Position numbers and translations under genes: made by a program. This document shows, in pieces, positions 1-8,457 of a DNA stretch of 64,000 bases (position 1 is its first letter; each line of letters starts with the position of its first letter). Under the pieces are notes generated by a model. The model saw nothing but the letters and a program-made list of their open reading frames with translations. It was not told where the DNA came from and searched no databases. Source of the DNA: Leptospiraceae bacterium. Its GTDB lineage: Bacteria > Spirochaetota > Leptospiria > Leptospirales > Leptospiraceae. Location: the NCBI GenBank assembly GCA_016711485.1, contig JADJSX010000023.1, positions 650,001 to 714,000 on the forward strand, given 5' to 3'.

Positions 1-898
1 TACTTCTTAGCGGGAGGCTTTTGGGAATTGATGAAACAGTTTTGCAAGTTCATAGAGAAGATGGTCGAAGTGATACAACGAATTCATACATGTGGGTAAT
101 TCGAGGTGGGACAGTAGAGAGACCAATCTTATTTCCACCCGCATTCGCTTAACGCTCCGCTACGAATGCCCCATTCTCGCTTCCTAGGGTCGCTCGAATA
201 TATATCGAGAAACTCGAAGTGCGGATTTCTTAAAGAAATATTTGAAGGGGTATAATGGAATTATCCAGACAGACGGATACACAAGTTACGACGCACATTT
301 TAGAGGAAACGAAAATATTTTACATGCAGGCTGTATGGCTCATGCGAGAAGAGAGTTTGAAAAATTCTGGAAGGCAAATAAAAATCCCATTGCAGGAAAT
401 ATTCTAAATCAAATTCGAGGTCTTTACAAAATCGAAGATGAAATTAGAAACCAAGGTTTATTTCGAAAGGAAATGTTTTCTGAAATTGTTCGTATCAGGC
501 AGGAGAAAGCAAAACCAATATTAGACGCTCTTTATCTTTATCTCCAAGACCTCTCCACAAAATCCGAAGGAACTCTTGATCTTGGAAAAGCAATTCGATA
601 TACGCTTGGTCAATGGGACAAACTTGTGTTATACTTATCTCACGGTGAAATTTATATCGACAATAACCTTGTTGAAAATGCTATACGTCCATTTGTTCTC
701 GGAAGAAAGAATTGGCTTTTTTCCGGTTCTCCGGATGGTGCTTTTGCAAGCGCGTTCTGGTATTCATTTTTGCAAACTGCTAAGGCTAATGGCAAAGACC
801 CTTACAAGGTTCTTCTTCATTTCTTAAAAGGGTTGCCACTTTGCCAAACACTACAACACTGTGAAAAGCTTTTTATGGATTCTATGGGATGGAGTTAA
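1..898 (+). pseudogene. IS66-family transposase (TnpC-like), 5'-truncated by the window and interrupted
   Basis: Two pieces of one IS66 DDE transposase are visible. Positions 3-134 read IDETVLQVHREDGR followed by SYMWVIRGG, the first part of the catalytic core. Positions 203-898 read YRETRSADFLKKYLKGY and IIQTDGY, then the C-terminal core with the YIDNNLVENAIRP and GRKNWLFSGS motifs. About 68 nt (135-202) separate them and change frame; the first frame stops at 150-152. The insert holds the inverted repeat GCATTCG/CGAATGC. The downstream piece could start at a TTG (242), but a full transposase cannot be made. The 5' part lies outside the window. Confidence 0.9.
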
Positions 899-927
899 TT
901 TAGCGGATACAGAATTACTGTACTAAT

Positions 928-1386
928 TCAATTTACCTTTTGTAATCTTTCTTGTTCTTCTTTGTCGCGCTTCTCGAACCAGTCGCAGGCTGAGCCAGCA
1001 GCAATAAGATTGGCTGTATCTGTGCCGGCAAAAAGATAGTCTAGTGATTGATTGGTGAGATAGAATTCATCTATATTTAATTCCTCAATCAGTTTAGAAA
1101 TAGATTGATTCTTTGGAATTTGAAAAAAATCTAATTCCCGCTTGCGGTCAAAAAAGAGGATCGTTTCTTCATGGATAAACTCATCTAGCCACTGCCAGGA
1201 ATTTTTATTGGAAGAAGTGTAGGATAAAGTCAAATGAGAATCCCATAAAAAAAGAGCAGGCATACCTTTTACGTATTTTTTTTCAACAGAAGCCCTTACA
1301 CGTTCACTTTCTTCTGTGGATAAAATATTTATTTCATACCGAAGAGCTTCTTTTGCTTCCAAGATTTTTTCTTTTATGTAATTCAT
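928..1386 (-). CDS. hypothetical protein, possible immunity partner of the upstream toxin-like gene
   Basis: A 152-residue soluble, fairly acidic protein without signal peptide or membrane segment. I do not recognise its family. Its start codon overlaps the stop of the upstream gene by 4 nt (1383-1386), so the two are translationally coupled. Small acidic proteins placed directly behind a toxin domain are often immunity proteins; that role here is inference from position and composition only. The C-terminal part carries LFAGTDTANLIAAGSACDW, a patch that resembles the short protein encoded at 49954-50130 (LIAAGTAHTY). Confidence 0.6.
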   Translation of the reverse strand: MNYIKEKILEAKEALRYEINILSTEESERVRASVEKKYVKGMPALFLWDSHLTLSYTSSNKNSWQWLDEFIHEETILFFDRKRELDFFQIPKNQSISKLIEELNIDEFYLTNQSLDYLFAGTDTANLIAAGSACDWFEKRDKEEQERLQKVN

Positions 1387-2033
1387 TTTGTTCCTCTACC
1401 GTATGGAATATAATCTAAAAATATATGACCGACTATTTTCGAAGTTTTTTTGCCACTCTTAAATCCAACATGATAAACATCGGGACCTTTCTTGATATGC
1501 GGTGCATCAATATTTACTTCCGCTTGATCACCTACCCATTCGACTGGGAAAGTTTTCCCATGTTCATCTGTCGACCATTGCGTGATGCGAAAATTCTCAA
1601 TCGGGACACCCGTTAATCGAAAAGCCTCTTTCAAAGCTTCGTCTAATTTTTTTCCTGTTCCGCGCCAATCAATATCATGTTCGCTAACTTCGTAACCGGT
1701 TAAGCTCCCTATTTTAGTAATATAATTGAATTTGCAAGTAAATAAACGAAACCCGCGAATCTTAAAAAGCAAATCATCGAATAGAAGTTTCTCGTCATTA
1801 GTCAACGAATCCCCGTTCGCAATCCTTTCTTCTAAGTTCTGGAATCGAATTCTGTCCTCCTCCGTCGCCTGATCCACATAATACAGGGAAAACGTAAATA
1901 CAACGATAGTTATCACAATAATCAAAGAGGCGACTATCTTAATTGGCGTAAATGTATTCTCCGCAGAAGATTGCTTTGAGTTTACAACGGGTATTCGTTG
2001 CCTGCTTGTTGGAGGATCGTTTAGGGAAATCAT
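1383..2033 (-). CDS. membrane-anchored protein with a polymorphic-toxin-like C-terminal domain
   Basis: 216 residues. One strongly hydrophobic helix (about residues 33-54) follows a short polar N-terminus, so the protein is probably a single-pass membrane protein. The C-terminal ~100 residues contain EWVGDQAEVNIDAPH, VYHVGFKSGKK and GHIFLDYIPYGRG, which remind me of the polymorphic toxin type 47 (Ntox47-like, predicted RNase) domain. That is motif memory, not a search. There is no long secretion or repeat region, so this would be a minimal or orphan toxin. It lies directly upstream of, and coupled to, the 152-residue gene at 928-1386. Confidence 0.55.
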   Translation of the reverse strand: MISLNDPPTSRQRIPVVNSKQSSAENTFTPIKIVASLIIVITIVVFTFSLYYVDQATEEDRIRFQNLEERIANGDSLTNDEKLLFDDLLFKIRGFRLFTCKFNYITKIGSLTGYEVSEHDIDWRGTGKKLDEALKEAFRLTGVPIENFRITQWSTDEHGKTFPVEWVGDQAEVNIDAPHIKKGPDVYHVGFKSGKKTSKIVGHIFLDYIPYGRGTK

Positions 2034-2233
2034 TTTACTAAGGTTTTTAATTGTAAACGTTTGTAAAGTAAAAAATTACCGAGTATGTCCCTTTTCTACA
2101 AGTGCTTTTGGATGCCAATGTATAACAATTAATACGCTGATCTAATTTGAAATAAAAAAATCCAATAAGAAAAAAATAAACAAAACTTTGGCATATTCGC
2201 GCTCTTTTAGTTTAGATTCAAAGGAGAATAGCA

Positions 2234-2722
2234 ATGAAAACCAAATTAACTTTTTTCTTAGTCCTCGGACTTCTTAGCTTCCATTCCGTATTTGCGCAAC
2301 AATTAGTATTCAATCCAAATATAGGAGAAGGCAAGGAGCAAGAAGAAACTGAGTCCGCAAATTACCAAAGCTTTCAAGAACGCACAATGGGAGCCTATTT
2401 AACTGCATTTAGAATTTTGAATGCTATCAAAGAAGGAAATAGCCTTGAACTTTATGCTTTGATAAGTATTTCTGAGAGTGCTATGCAGGAATTAGTGGAA
2501 AGTTCTTCTTCCGTTCCCGATATTGGTCTGAAAAAGCATTTGGTTTATGCTAACAACCATATTGCAAATAGCTTGCAGGCAGCTAGAAAAACTAGCTTCT
2601 ACCTTGGGAAGGAAAATACTGTCCTTGCTGCTTATTGGTATCGTGAATCTGTAAAATCTTTTATCTACGCTTCTTCCATTTTATACCAAGCAACATTAAT
2701 TTCTGAGGCTTATAGTGAATAA
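2234..2722 (+). CDS. secreted hypothetical protein
   Basis: 162 residues with a clear Sec signal peptide: Lys-rich start, hydrophobic core, and a likely signal peptidase I site after SVFA in front of QQLVF. The mature part is mostly predicted helix and has no motif I recognise. A good ribosome-binding site (AAGGAG, 2221-2226) precedes the ATG. It is monocistronic: an AT-rich gap lies upstream and a hairpin terminator directly downstream. Probably periplasmic or outer-envelope; function unknown. Confidence 0.75.
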   Translation: MKTKLTFFLVLGLLSFHSVFAQQLVFNPNIGEGKEQEETESANYQSFQERTMGAYLTAFRILNAIKEGNSLELYALISISESAMQELVESSSSVPDIGLKKHLVYANNHIANSLQAARKTSFYLGKENTVLAAYWYRESVKSFIYASSILYQATLISEAYSE

Positions 2723-2733
2723 GATTATGGTTG

Positions 2734-2760
2734 CCGTCTTTCGGAAAACTCGAAAGACGG
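2734..2760. terminator. hairpin terminator after the secreted protein gene
   Basis: A perfect 10-bp stem CCGTCTTTCG/CGAAAGACGG encloses a 7-nt loop 12 nt after the stop codon. The trailing T tract (GATTTTAAAA) is short, so the terminator is plausible but not ideal. Confidence 0.7.
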
Positions 2761-2877
2761 GATTTTAAAACTAAGGAAAAAAAAATAGAAAATAGAAAAA
2801 AATTATCAAAATATTTGTGTCTAGGTGTATCTGGATTTATAAGAAAGTAACTTTAAAATTACTAAAAGGTGGATTGT

Positions 2878-3570
2878 ATGAATGAAGAAGATATAAAAGC
2901 ATACCTTGAAAAGTGGATTGGAGTAAAATTAGATTTGAATGCATGGAGAGACATCTTTCGAGAAAAGTTTGTCTATGAATATTTCTTACGGGAAGCATTA
3001 GGAATGGCTTCTGGTAATGAGAATATTGAGTATATCGCAACGGAGGCGTTGCATGAAGCCACAAGAAATCTTATAAAAGCAGAAAGGATTATTCATACTA
3101 ATGTTTCTGGATTTATTTACACGGCTATATACAATTCTTTTTTAAAAATTGTCAAAAAAGATAAGAAACAGAATGAAACAAAAAACATAGAAAACATTGA
3201 AATCGCTGATACTAAAAAAAATAAATCCTCTAGTGCGGAGAGAGAATTTTCAAGAAGAGAAAGCATCATTAAAGAATTTTTAGAAAAGCCTATTTATCTA
3301 CCAAAAGATGTGTATGAGGATAATCCCCACTTATATGAGATAGACTCAAGTGTTTTTGATCTTTTGATTTCTTCCATAAAAACTATGAGTGATGCATCTC
3401 AGAGAGCATTGAAGTTTCACCTTTTTATCAAGATAGATCGCAATGAATTTTGTAATTATGCAGGAATAAATTACAATACATTCTCTACACAGTTAAATAA
3501 AGCAAAATTAGAATTAAAAGAAATTTTAGACCAACAAGGATTTAATAAAGGAGATCTCTATGAGAACTAA
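2878..3570 (+). CDS. sigma-70/ECF-like regulator
   Basis: 230 residues. The N-terminal half resembles sigma region 2 (FIYTAIYNSFLKIVKKDKK). The C-terminal ~50 residues resemble a region 4 helix-turn-helix (RNEFCNYAGINYNTFSTQLN). Similarity is moderate and the acidic linker is not conserved. I chose the ATG at 2878 because AAAAGGTGG (2864-2872) is well spaced for it; a GTG at 2869 is in frame. It is first in a tight run of five genes and overlaps the next gene by 11 nt, the usual place for a sigma factor that controls its own cluster. Likely partner: the two-TM protein that follows. Confidence 0.65.
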   Translation: MNEEDIKAYLEKWIGVKLDLNAWRDIFREKFVYEYFLREALGMASGNENIEYIATEALHEATRNLIKAERIIHTNVSGFIYTAIYNSFLKIVKKDKKQNETKNIENIEIADTKKNKSSSAEREFSRRESIIKEFLEKPIYLPKDVYEDNPHLYEIDSSVFDLLISSIKTMSDASQRALKFHLFIKIDRNEFCNYAGINYNTFSTQLNKAKLELKEILDQQGFNKGDLYEN

Positions 3571-4126
3571 AAACAACCAATCAGACGAAATATCTTCAAT
3601 GGATATTATTGAATTTTATTTGAACCCAGAAGCTTTAAAAAAGCAAAATCCGAAGATATTTGAAATTATTTTTATAAAGGATAAAACTGATCCAACGTTT
3701 CGGAGTAAATATAGAGTAGCCGATAACAATGCAGGGGATAAATCTAAATCTCAATTGAGTCCAGAAGAAGAGAAACGTCTAAGGAAAGCTACGGATGAAG
3801 GTTGGCTAAAATTCCAGCAAGAGGTTCTGGGAGAAGAGGTTCGAGTAATCAAGAAAGCGGATTCCCCTTCTTTATTGCAGAGAATAATGCAGATATTATT
3901 TATAAATCCGATTTCTAATTATGCAGTTCTAGCAACAGCGATAGTTCTATTTTCATTCAGTCTGCTTACGTATGGATATATATTTTCTATTTCAAGCCCG
4001 AGTAGTTCTATGGTTCCTTCAACTAGTTCGGAAAAACTATCTTATTGGTTTCCTACATCAATTTTGTTTATCAGTCTTGCATTAGGAGGGATATTTTATG
4101 TTATCCGAAAAAAGCTTAAAGAATAA
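3560..4126 (+). CDS. two-TM membrane protein, candidate anti-sigma factor
   Basis: 188 residues. The first ~115 residues are charged and cytoplasmic-looking. Two membrane segments follow (about residues 118-140 and 160-181) with a short Ser/Pro-rich loop between them. It overlaps the sigma-like gene by 11 nt and has a good ribosome-binding site (GGAG before the ATG). Position and topology suggest an anti-sigma or sensor role, but no zinc-finger anti-sigma motif (HxxxCxxC) is present, so this is inference. Its end overlaps the next gene by 29 nt. Confidence 0.6.
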   Translation: MRTKNNQSDEISSMDIIEFYLNPEALKKQNPKIFEIIFIKDKTDPTFRSKYRVADNNAGDKSKSQLSPEEEKRLRKATDEGWLKFQQEVLGEEVRVIKKADSPSLLQRIMQILFINPISNYAVLATAIVLFSFSLLTYGYIFSISSPSSSMVPSTSSEKLSYWFPTSILFISLALGGIFYVIRKKLKE

Positions 4127-5741
4127 ATATCTGAGCATGATTAATAGTTTACTATGTGTAACCTATCTTTCTTTTCATATCGGCTGTCAATCAGCTGATA
4201 TGAAAGACGAAATTGATTCCGATGGATTGGCGAAAGTTATGGATACAGCATTTGAAAATAATAAAATGGCAGGAGTCGATTTATTTTCAGAAATGAAGAA
4301 TGTATTTGATTTTTATGAAAGAGAATTAGTTAATAAATTCAAAGATAAAGACAAATATGAGATTGAATGGAAGGGATTAATCGAAAAAGTTAAAAAAAAC
4401 TTTGATGACGTAGTAAATGATTCACTTTGCCTAAAGAAAAAAACAAGCAAAGATATTATATGTGTTAATGTTAATCCTGAATTAAAGAAAAATGTCAATA
4501 ATTTGACAATTGAAATTGCAGATGATTTATCTATAAATGCAAAGGCTTCTAAAAAAAGAATAGAATTAAATATTGGTTTATTGTTAGCAATTGATATTGA
4601 ACTTTTAAAGAGAAACGATTTACAGCCAGAGGAGAAAAATAGTAAATTAAAAGAGGCCATTTTATCAGTATTTTTAGGTCACGAGATCTCGCATATTTTA
4701 TTTGAAAGTACGGATAAAAAAGGACATGAGTTTGAACTCGATGCTGATTTTGGGGCAATACAATTACTAGAAAAAATTAAAATTTATAAAGACGAAGAAA
4801 AAATTCTCGCTTTACAAGTTTTAATTAACAAGTACAGAACTGCACCAGAAAATAATGGAAGTGAAACACATCCACCCATTCTGCTCAGGGCGGTCGAATT
4901 TTTTCCTGAGATTTTTAGAAAGCGAGCACAACTTGCCAAAGCATTTATCACAATTAGAAATGGGGATGAAAAAGTAAAGGTGGAGAATGCTCTCCTTCAA
5001 ATCGAAAATACGCTTAAAATTAAAGGTTTAGAAAACAACTATGAACTTTTAAGAGCTAGAGCTGTGGGTTGGCATAAGCTTTGGCTCTATGAATGTAAAA
5101 ACTTGCCTGATTTAAAGATAAAGCCTATTATCGATTCTCCTTTTTTTAGTGACAGTGAGAATTTCTCAAAATATTTGGGGGGATCGGAGAATTGTAGTCT
5201 TTATTTTGAAAAAGCTAAAAATTGCTATAATGAAATAGAAAAACGCCAGTATAAGAAATTTGATTCGGATTTTTTGTTGCAATCGAACTATTCTACTTTA
5301 CTCGTATTTGCTAATAAAAGAGATGGATTAAAATTTGCAGAAAATGCAAGAAATTCAGAACCAGAGAATCGGGTAATGTTAAATAACCTTGCATTTGTTC
5401 TATATCATATAGATAATAAAATGAAGGCAGAAGGAATCATAACTGGGATTTTGTATAAAGATTTCGAAAATATTATTCCCATACCAACGGATACGACTGA
5501 TATAGTGATTAGAGATGGTTTTGAAATCGGTAAAAAAGCAAAAGAATTAGAAGCTAGTGATTTGAAATATTGTAAGATACTTGAGGATAGGTATACTCCG
5601 ATAATGAATTACATTTTAATGAATAAATACAAACAGGACAATGTTCGTGCTTTTCAATTTTACGGAGAATTCAAATATATCAATGCATCTTGTAGTATTT
5701 CTAATTGGATAAACTATTTAAAAGATCAAATGAAAAAGTAA
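4098..5741 (+). CDS. lipoprotein with M48-like metallopeptidase motif and TPR-like tail
   Basis: 547 residues. A hydrophobic stretch ends in HIGCQS, a plausible lipobox with Cys near residue 30. Near residues 195-218 the sequence GHEISHILFE...ELDADFGA shows the zinc HExxH motif plus a downstream E(L)DAD glutamate, the M48 (Oma1/HtpX/BepA-like) arrangement. Residues 230 to the end look helical and repeat-like, as in BepA/YfgC. The 4098 start is supported by AGGAGGG at 4086-4092; an internal ATG at 4137 would also leave the signal. Probably a periplasmic envelope protease. The 29-nt overlap with the gene before argues for coupled expression. Confidence 0.7.
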   Translation: MLSEKSLKNKYLSMINSLLCVTYLSFHIGCQSADMKDEIDSDGLAKVMDTAFENNKMAGVDLFSEMKNVFDFYERELVNKFKDKDKYEIEWKGLIEKVKKNFDDVVNDSLCLKKKTSKDIICVNVNPELKKNVNNLTIEIADDLSINAKASKKRIELNIGLLLAIDIELLKRNDLQPEEKNSKLKEAILSVFLGHEISHILFESTDKKGHEFELDADFGAIQLLEKIKIYKDEEKILALQVLINKYRTAPENNGSETHPPILLRAVEFFPEIFRKRAQLAKAFITIRNGDEKVKVENALLQIENTLKIKGLENNYELLRARAVGWHKLWLYECKNLPDLKIKPIIDSPFFSDSENFSKYLGGSENCSLYFEKAKNCYNEIEKRQYKKFDSDFLLQSNYSTLLVFANKRDGLKFAENARNSEPENRVMLNNLAFVLYHIDNKMKAEGIITGILYKDFENIIPIPTDTTDIVIRDGFEIGKKAKELEASDLKYCKILEDRYTPIMNYILMNKYKQDNVRAFQFYGEFKYINASCSISNWINYLKDQMKK

Positions 5742-5754
5742 TAGGTAACGGGTA

Positions 5755-7122
5755 ATGAAAAATGTCATAGTATACAAGTTGTTGTTGCTTACATTGCTAA
5801 AAAGCAGTGTCTTATTGGCTGAGCCAGTATCAAACTCTCATTTTGTAATTTCAATAGGATTAAAATACGGAGGAATCACCACATCACTTAATTGTAGTAG
5901 TGATAACAATAAATCTGAAAATTCTCTTGAGTTACAACACACTTTGAAAGTAGCAAAAGATTTTTATGATATTATATATGGGGAAATGGAAGCAGATAAG
6001 CAAAAACAGTTAAAAATTATAAATGATCAGCTTACTAGTAATGTTCGCAAAGAAATTGAATCAACACTAGATAAATATAAGGACATGGTTGAATCTGATT
6101 CAGTTCTTATTCTTTTCTTTACAGGTCATGGAAAAGAGGGCTCCCTTATCTTACCTAACTTGGAGAAAAAGGAGGGAATAGAAGAATACAAGATTACAGA
6201 TTTAATGACAAAGATAAGAGGTTCAAACTTTAAAAATTATTTATTAATAGTCGATGCGTGTAGAACTTGTTCTAAAGGAAACCTCTTAACTCAAGAGGAT
6301 CTAAAAAAAAATAATTTCATGAGTTCGCAACCTGATTTAGAGCTAATCATATTTTCAGCCGGACCCTCTGAACAAGCAAACGATGGTATTTTTGGAAACG
6401 TACTTCTAAAAAATTTAAAAGATATTATTTCAAATAAAGGAGAATTGGATGTAAATGAATTGTATCAAAGAATTCTCAAAGATAAAACAAAAAAAGAAAC
6501 TGACAAAAGTCAAGAAGATGTGACAAAAGATAACGTGACAAAAATAGCTGAGGAAATAATTGAAAGCTACAAAATGTACGATGGGGGCAAGGAAATAAAT
6601 GCAAACGCAACATCGGAACGTAAAATCGTCTTTAAAAAAAAAAGTAATATTCAATGCCTTATGTTTATGCCATACTTTCAGCAAAATGCGGATAAGAGAC
6701 CTTTGCCTTCTCTTGCCTCTCTTGGATTATTTTTGTATGCCGTTAATCTTGCCAATCAATCGAGATTAGATTTTAATCACACTAAATCTAATTTCCATCA
6801 AATCGAAAACCTCTATATACTGCACAGCTTAGCTTATCCCGAATTTGATGGAGTTGATGCTGCTTTTTATGCAAATGGAATTCGTTTTTATAATCAAAGT
6901 GAAAAAGAAAGAGTGCAAGTTCCGATCTATGGAATACTATTTTTTCTAATTTGGGAAGGTTTCAATGTGCTTGATAATTATACTAAAAGTTGGGGGAAGG
7001 TTGCTTTATTAAATCAAAGCGGTTATCCAAAATTATCCTTTACTACACGAAAATTCTATGAGCCACTTGCAAAAGGGGGACAAGACAATGATTATCAGAT
7101 ACGTTACTCTTGGAGTTTTTAA
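5755..7122 (+). CDS. exported caspase-like (C14 family) peptidase
   Basis: 455 residues. An N-terminal signal peptide (cleavage near LLA-EPVS) sends it to the periplasm. The caspase-fold dyad is visible: His125 in LFFTGHGKEG and Cys169 in LLIVDACRTC, with the usual Asp two residues before the Cys. The C-terminal ~150 residues (after about 300) are an unrecognised domain rich in aromatic residues. It follows the M48-like gene by 14 nt. Exported bacterial caspase homologues are less common than cytoplasmic ones, so substrate and trigger are open. The proximity of a sigma factor and a second peptidase suggests a regulated envelope proteolysis cluster. Confidence 0.75.
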   Translation: MKNVIVYKLLLLTLLKSSVLLAEPVSNSHFVISIGLKYGGITTSLNCSSDNNKSENSLELQHTLKVAKDFYDIIYGEMEADKQKQLKIINDQLTSNVRKEIESTLDKYKDMVESDSVLILFFTGHGKEGSLILPNLEKKEGIEEYKITDLMTKIRGSNFKNYLLIVDACRTCSKGNLLTQEDLKKNNFMSSQPDLELIIFSAGPSEQANDGIFGNVLLKNLKDIISNKGELDVNELYQRILKDKTKKETDKSQEDVTKDNVTKIAEEIIESYKMYDGGKEINANATSERKIVFKKKSNIQCLMFMPYFQQNADKRPLPSLASLGLFLYAVNLANQSRLDFNHTKSNFHQIENLYILHSLAYPEFDGVDAAFYANGIRFYNQSEKERVQVPIYGILFFLIWEGFNVLDNYTKSWGKVALLNQSGYPKLSFTTRKFYEPLAKGGQDNDYQIRYSWSF

Positions 7123-8350
7123 GACACTCTTTCTTTTTCTATTTGTTGTTTTCTTAATTGAAAACTGTTCGGGTGTTAATAAAGACTTACTGAATTTGAT
7201 ACTAGCTTCTAATTTGGCTTCTCGCTCGTTGCTAGACACAGAAACTCCTAAGCCTGGCAATTCTGGAACAATTACAATAAGTGATTTGAATACCACTTCC
7301 TTAAAACTATCTTGGACTCTTGCGGTAGACAATAGTACTCCGCAAGAAAAATTAGAATACAGGATAGTTCAATCAACTTCAAATAATATAAGTTCTGTCT
7401 CGGACATGGAGACTAACGTCGTTATTCTACAGGATTGGAAGGCAAATATTGCAAGTTTACAGGTTTCTAATTTAACAGCAAATACGATTTACTATTTTAA
7501 TATAACTGTGAAAGATACTTCTGGAAATAAATCTGCTTACACCACTGTGAGCATACCTGATACTCTCTCTCCAACTGTCGGGAACAATGGCTCAATAACA
7601 ATTACTCACTTAAAGGCAACCTCTTTGACTTTAAATTGGACTAAATCTTCCGATCTAGGAACGCTAACCAACTCATTACAATATAAAGTTGTGCAATCTA
7701 CTTCAGATAATATATCGACCGTGTTGGAAATGGAAACAACAGGAAGCGGTAGAAGCACTATTCAAGATTGGGCTGTAGATATTAATACGAAAGACGTAAC
7801 TGGATTGACTGTAAGCACAACCTATTACTTCAATGTCCTTGTTAAAGACCAAGCTGGAAATAAAACAATATACAGCAGGCTAGTCATTACCACACTTGAT
7901 ATTTACGATAACGAAAATGGAACAATTTCATGCGTTAGTCGAAATTAAACTTGGTTAAAATGTACCATTGGGCAAACTTGGAACTCTACTTTAAATACTT
8001 GTGACGGGTCACATAGTTCCAAGCGCTTTTGCGATCAAGATAATAATAGTTGCAATTCTACAGTCAATTGGCTTTTGGACGGCACGGGAAATAGTGAGGC
8101 ATATCAAGCTTGTGCATCTTTAGGAGGGGGCATGAGATTACCTAATGAATCAGAATTAAAGGATTTGTATGATAATATTTATAGTCCTAGAATAGCTCTT
8201 TTTCCTAGTATGGTAAGCGCATCGTATATTACTGCGAGAGCTAATGGAACTTTTAATGTTAATATAGTACATATGGGAACGGGGATAACGTCGAATTTGC
8301 AACTGAAATCTACTGCTTCCCCTGTTCTGTGTGTCCGAGACGGTCTATAA
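7088..8350 (+). pseudogene. FN3 / DUF1566 lipoprotein interrupted by one in-frame stop
   Basis: The ATG at 7088 has a good ribosome-binding site (GGGGGA, 7076-7081). A signal with possible lipobox IENC is followed by two fibronectin type III-like repeats (about residues 55-145 and 150-250; TSLKLSWT and TSLTLNWT). At 7946-7948 the frame hits TAA. The same frame then continues without interruption to 8350 as WLKCTIGQTWN...CVRDGL, the DUF1566/Lcl-like C-terminal pattern. One substitution would restore a 420-residue protein. Either a recent nonsense mutation or a sequencing error. The 5' end overlaps the caspase gene by 35 nt, so it belongs to the same cluster. Confidence 0.8.
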
Positions 8351-8457
8351 AGCATAATCCAAATTTGAAAAAAATCAAAACAATAAATTTCTGACACAAA
8401 AAAGTCTCAATACACTCTCTTTTCTTTTGAATGCAAAATTCAAAAGGAGAAGTGAAT

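Noticed and set aside
7033..7332. Minus-strand ORF across the caspase/FN3 junction
   Set aside because: It is antisense to two well-supported genes and has no motif.
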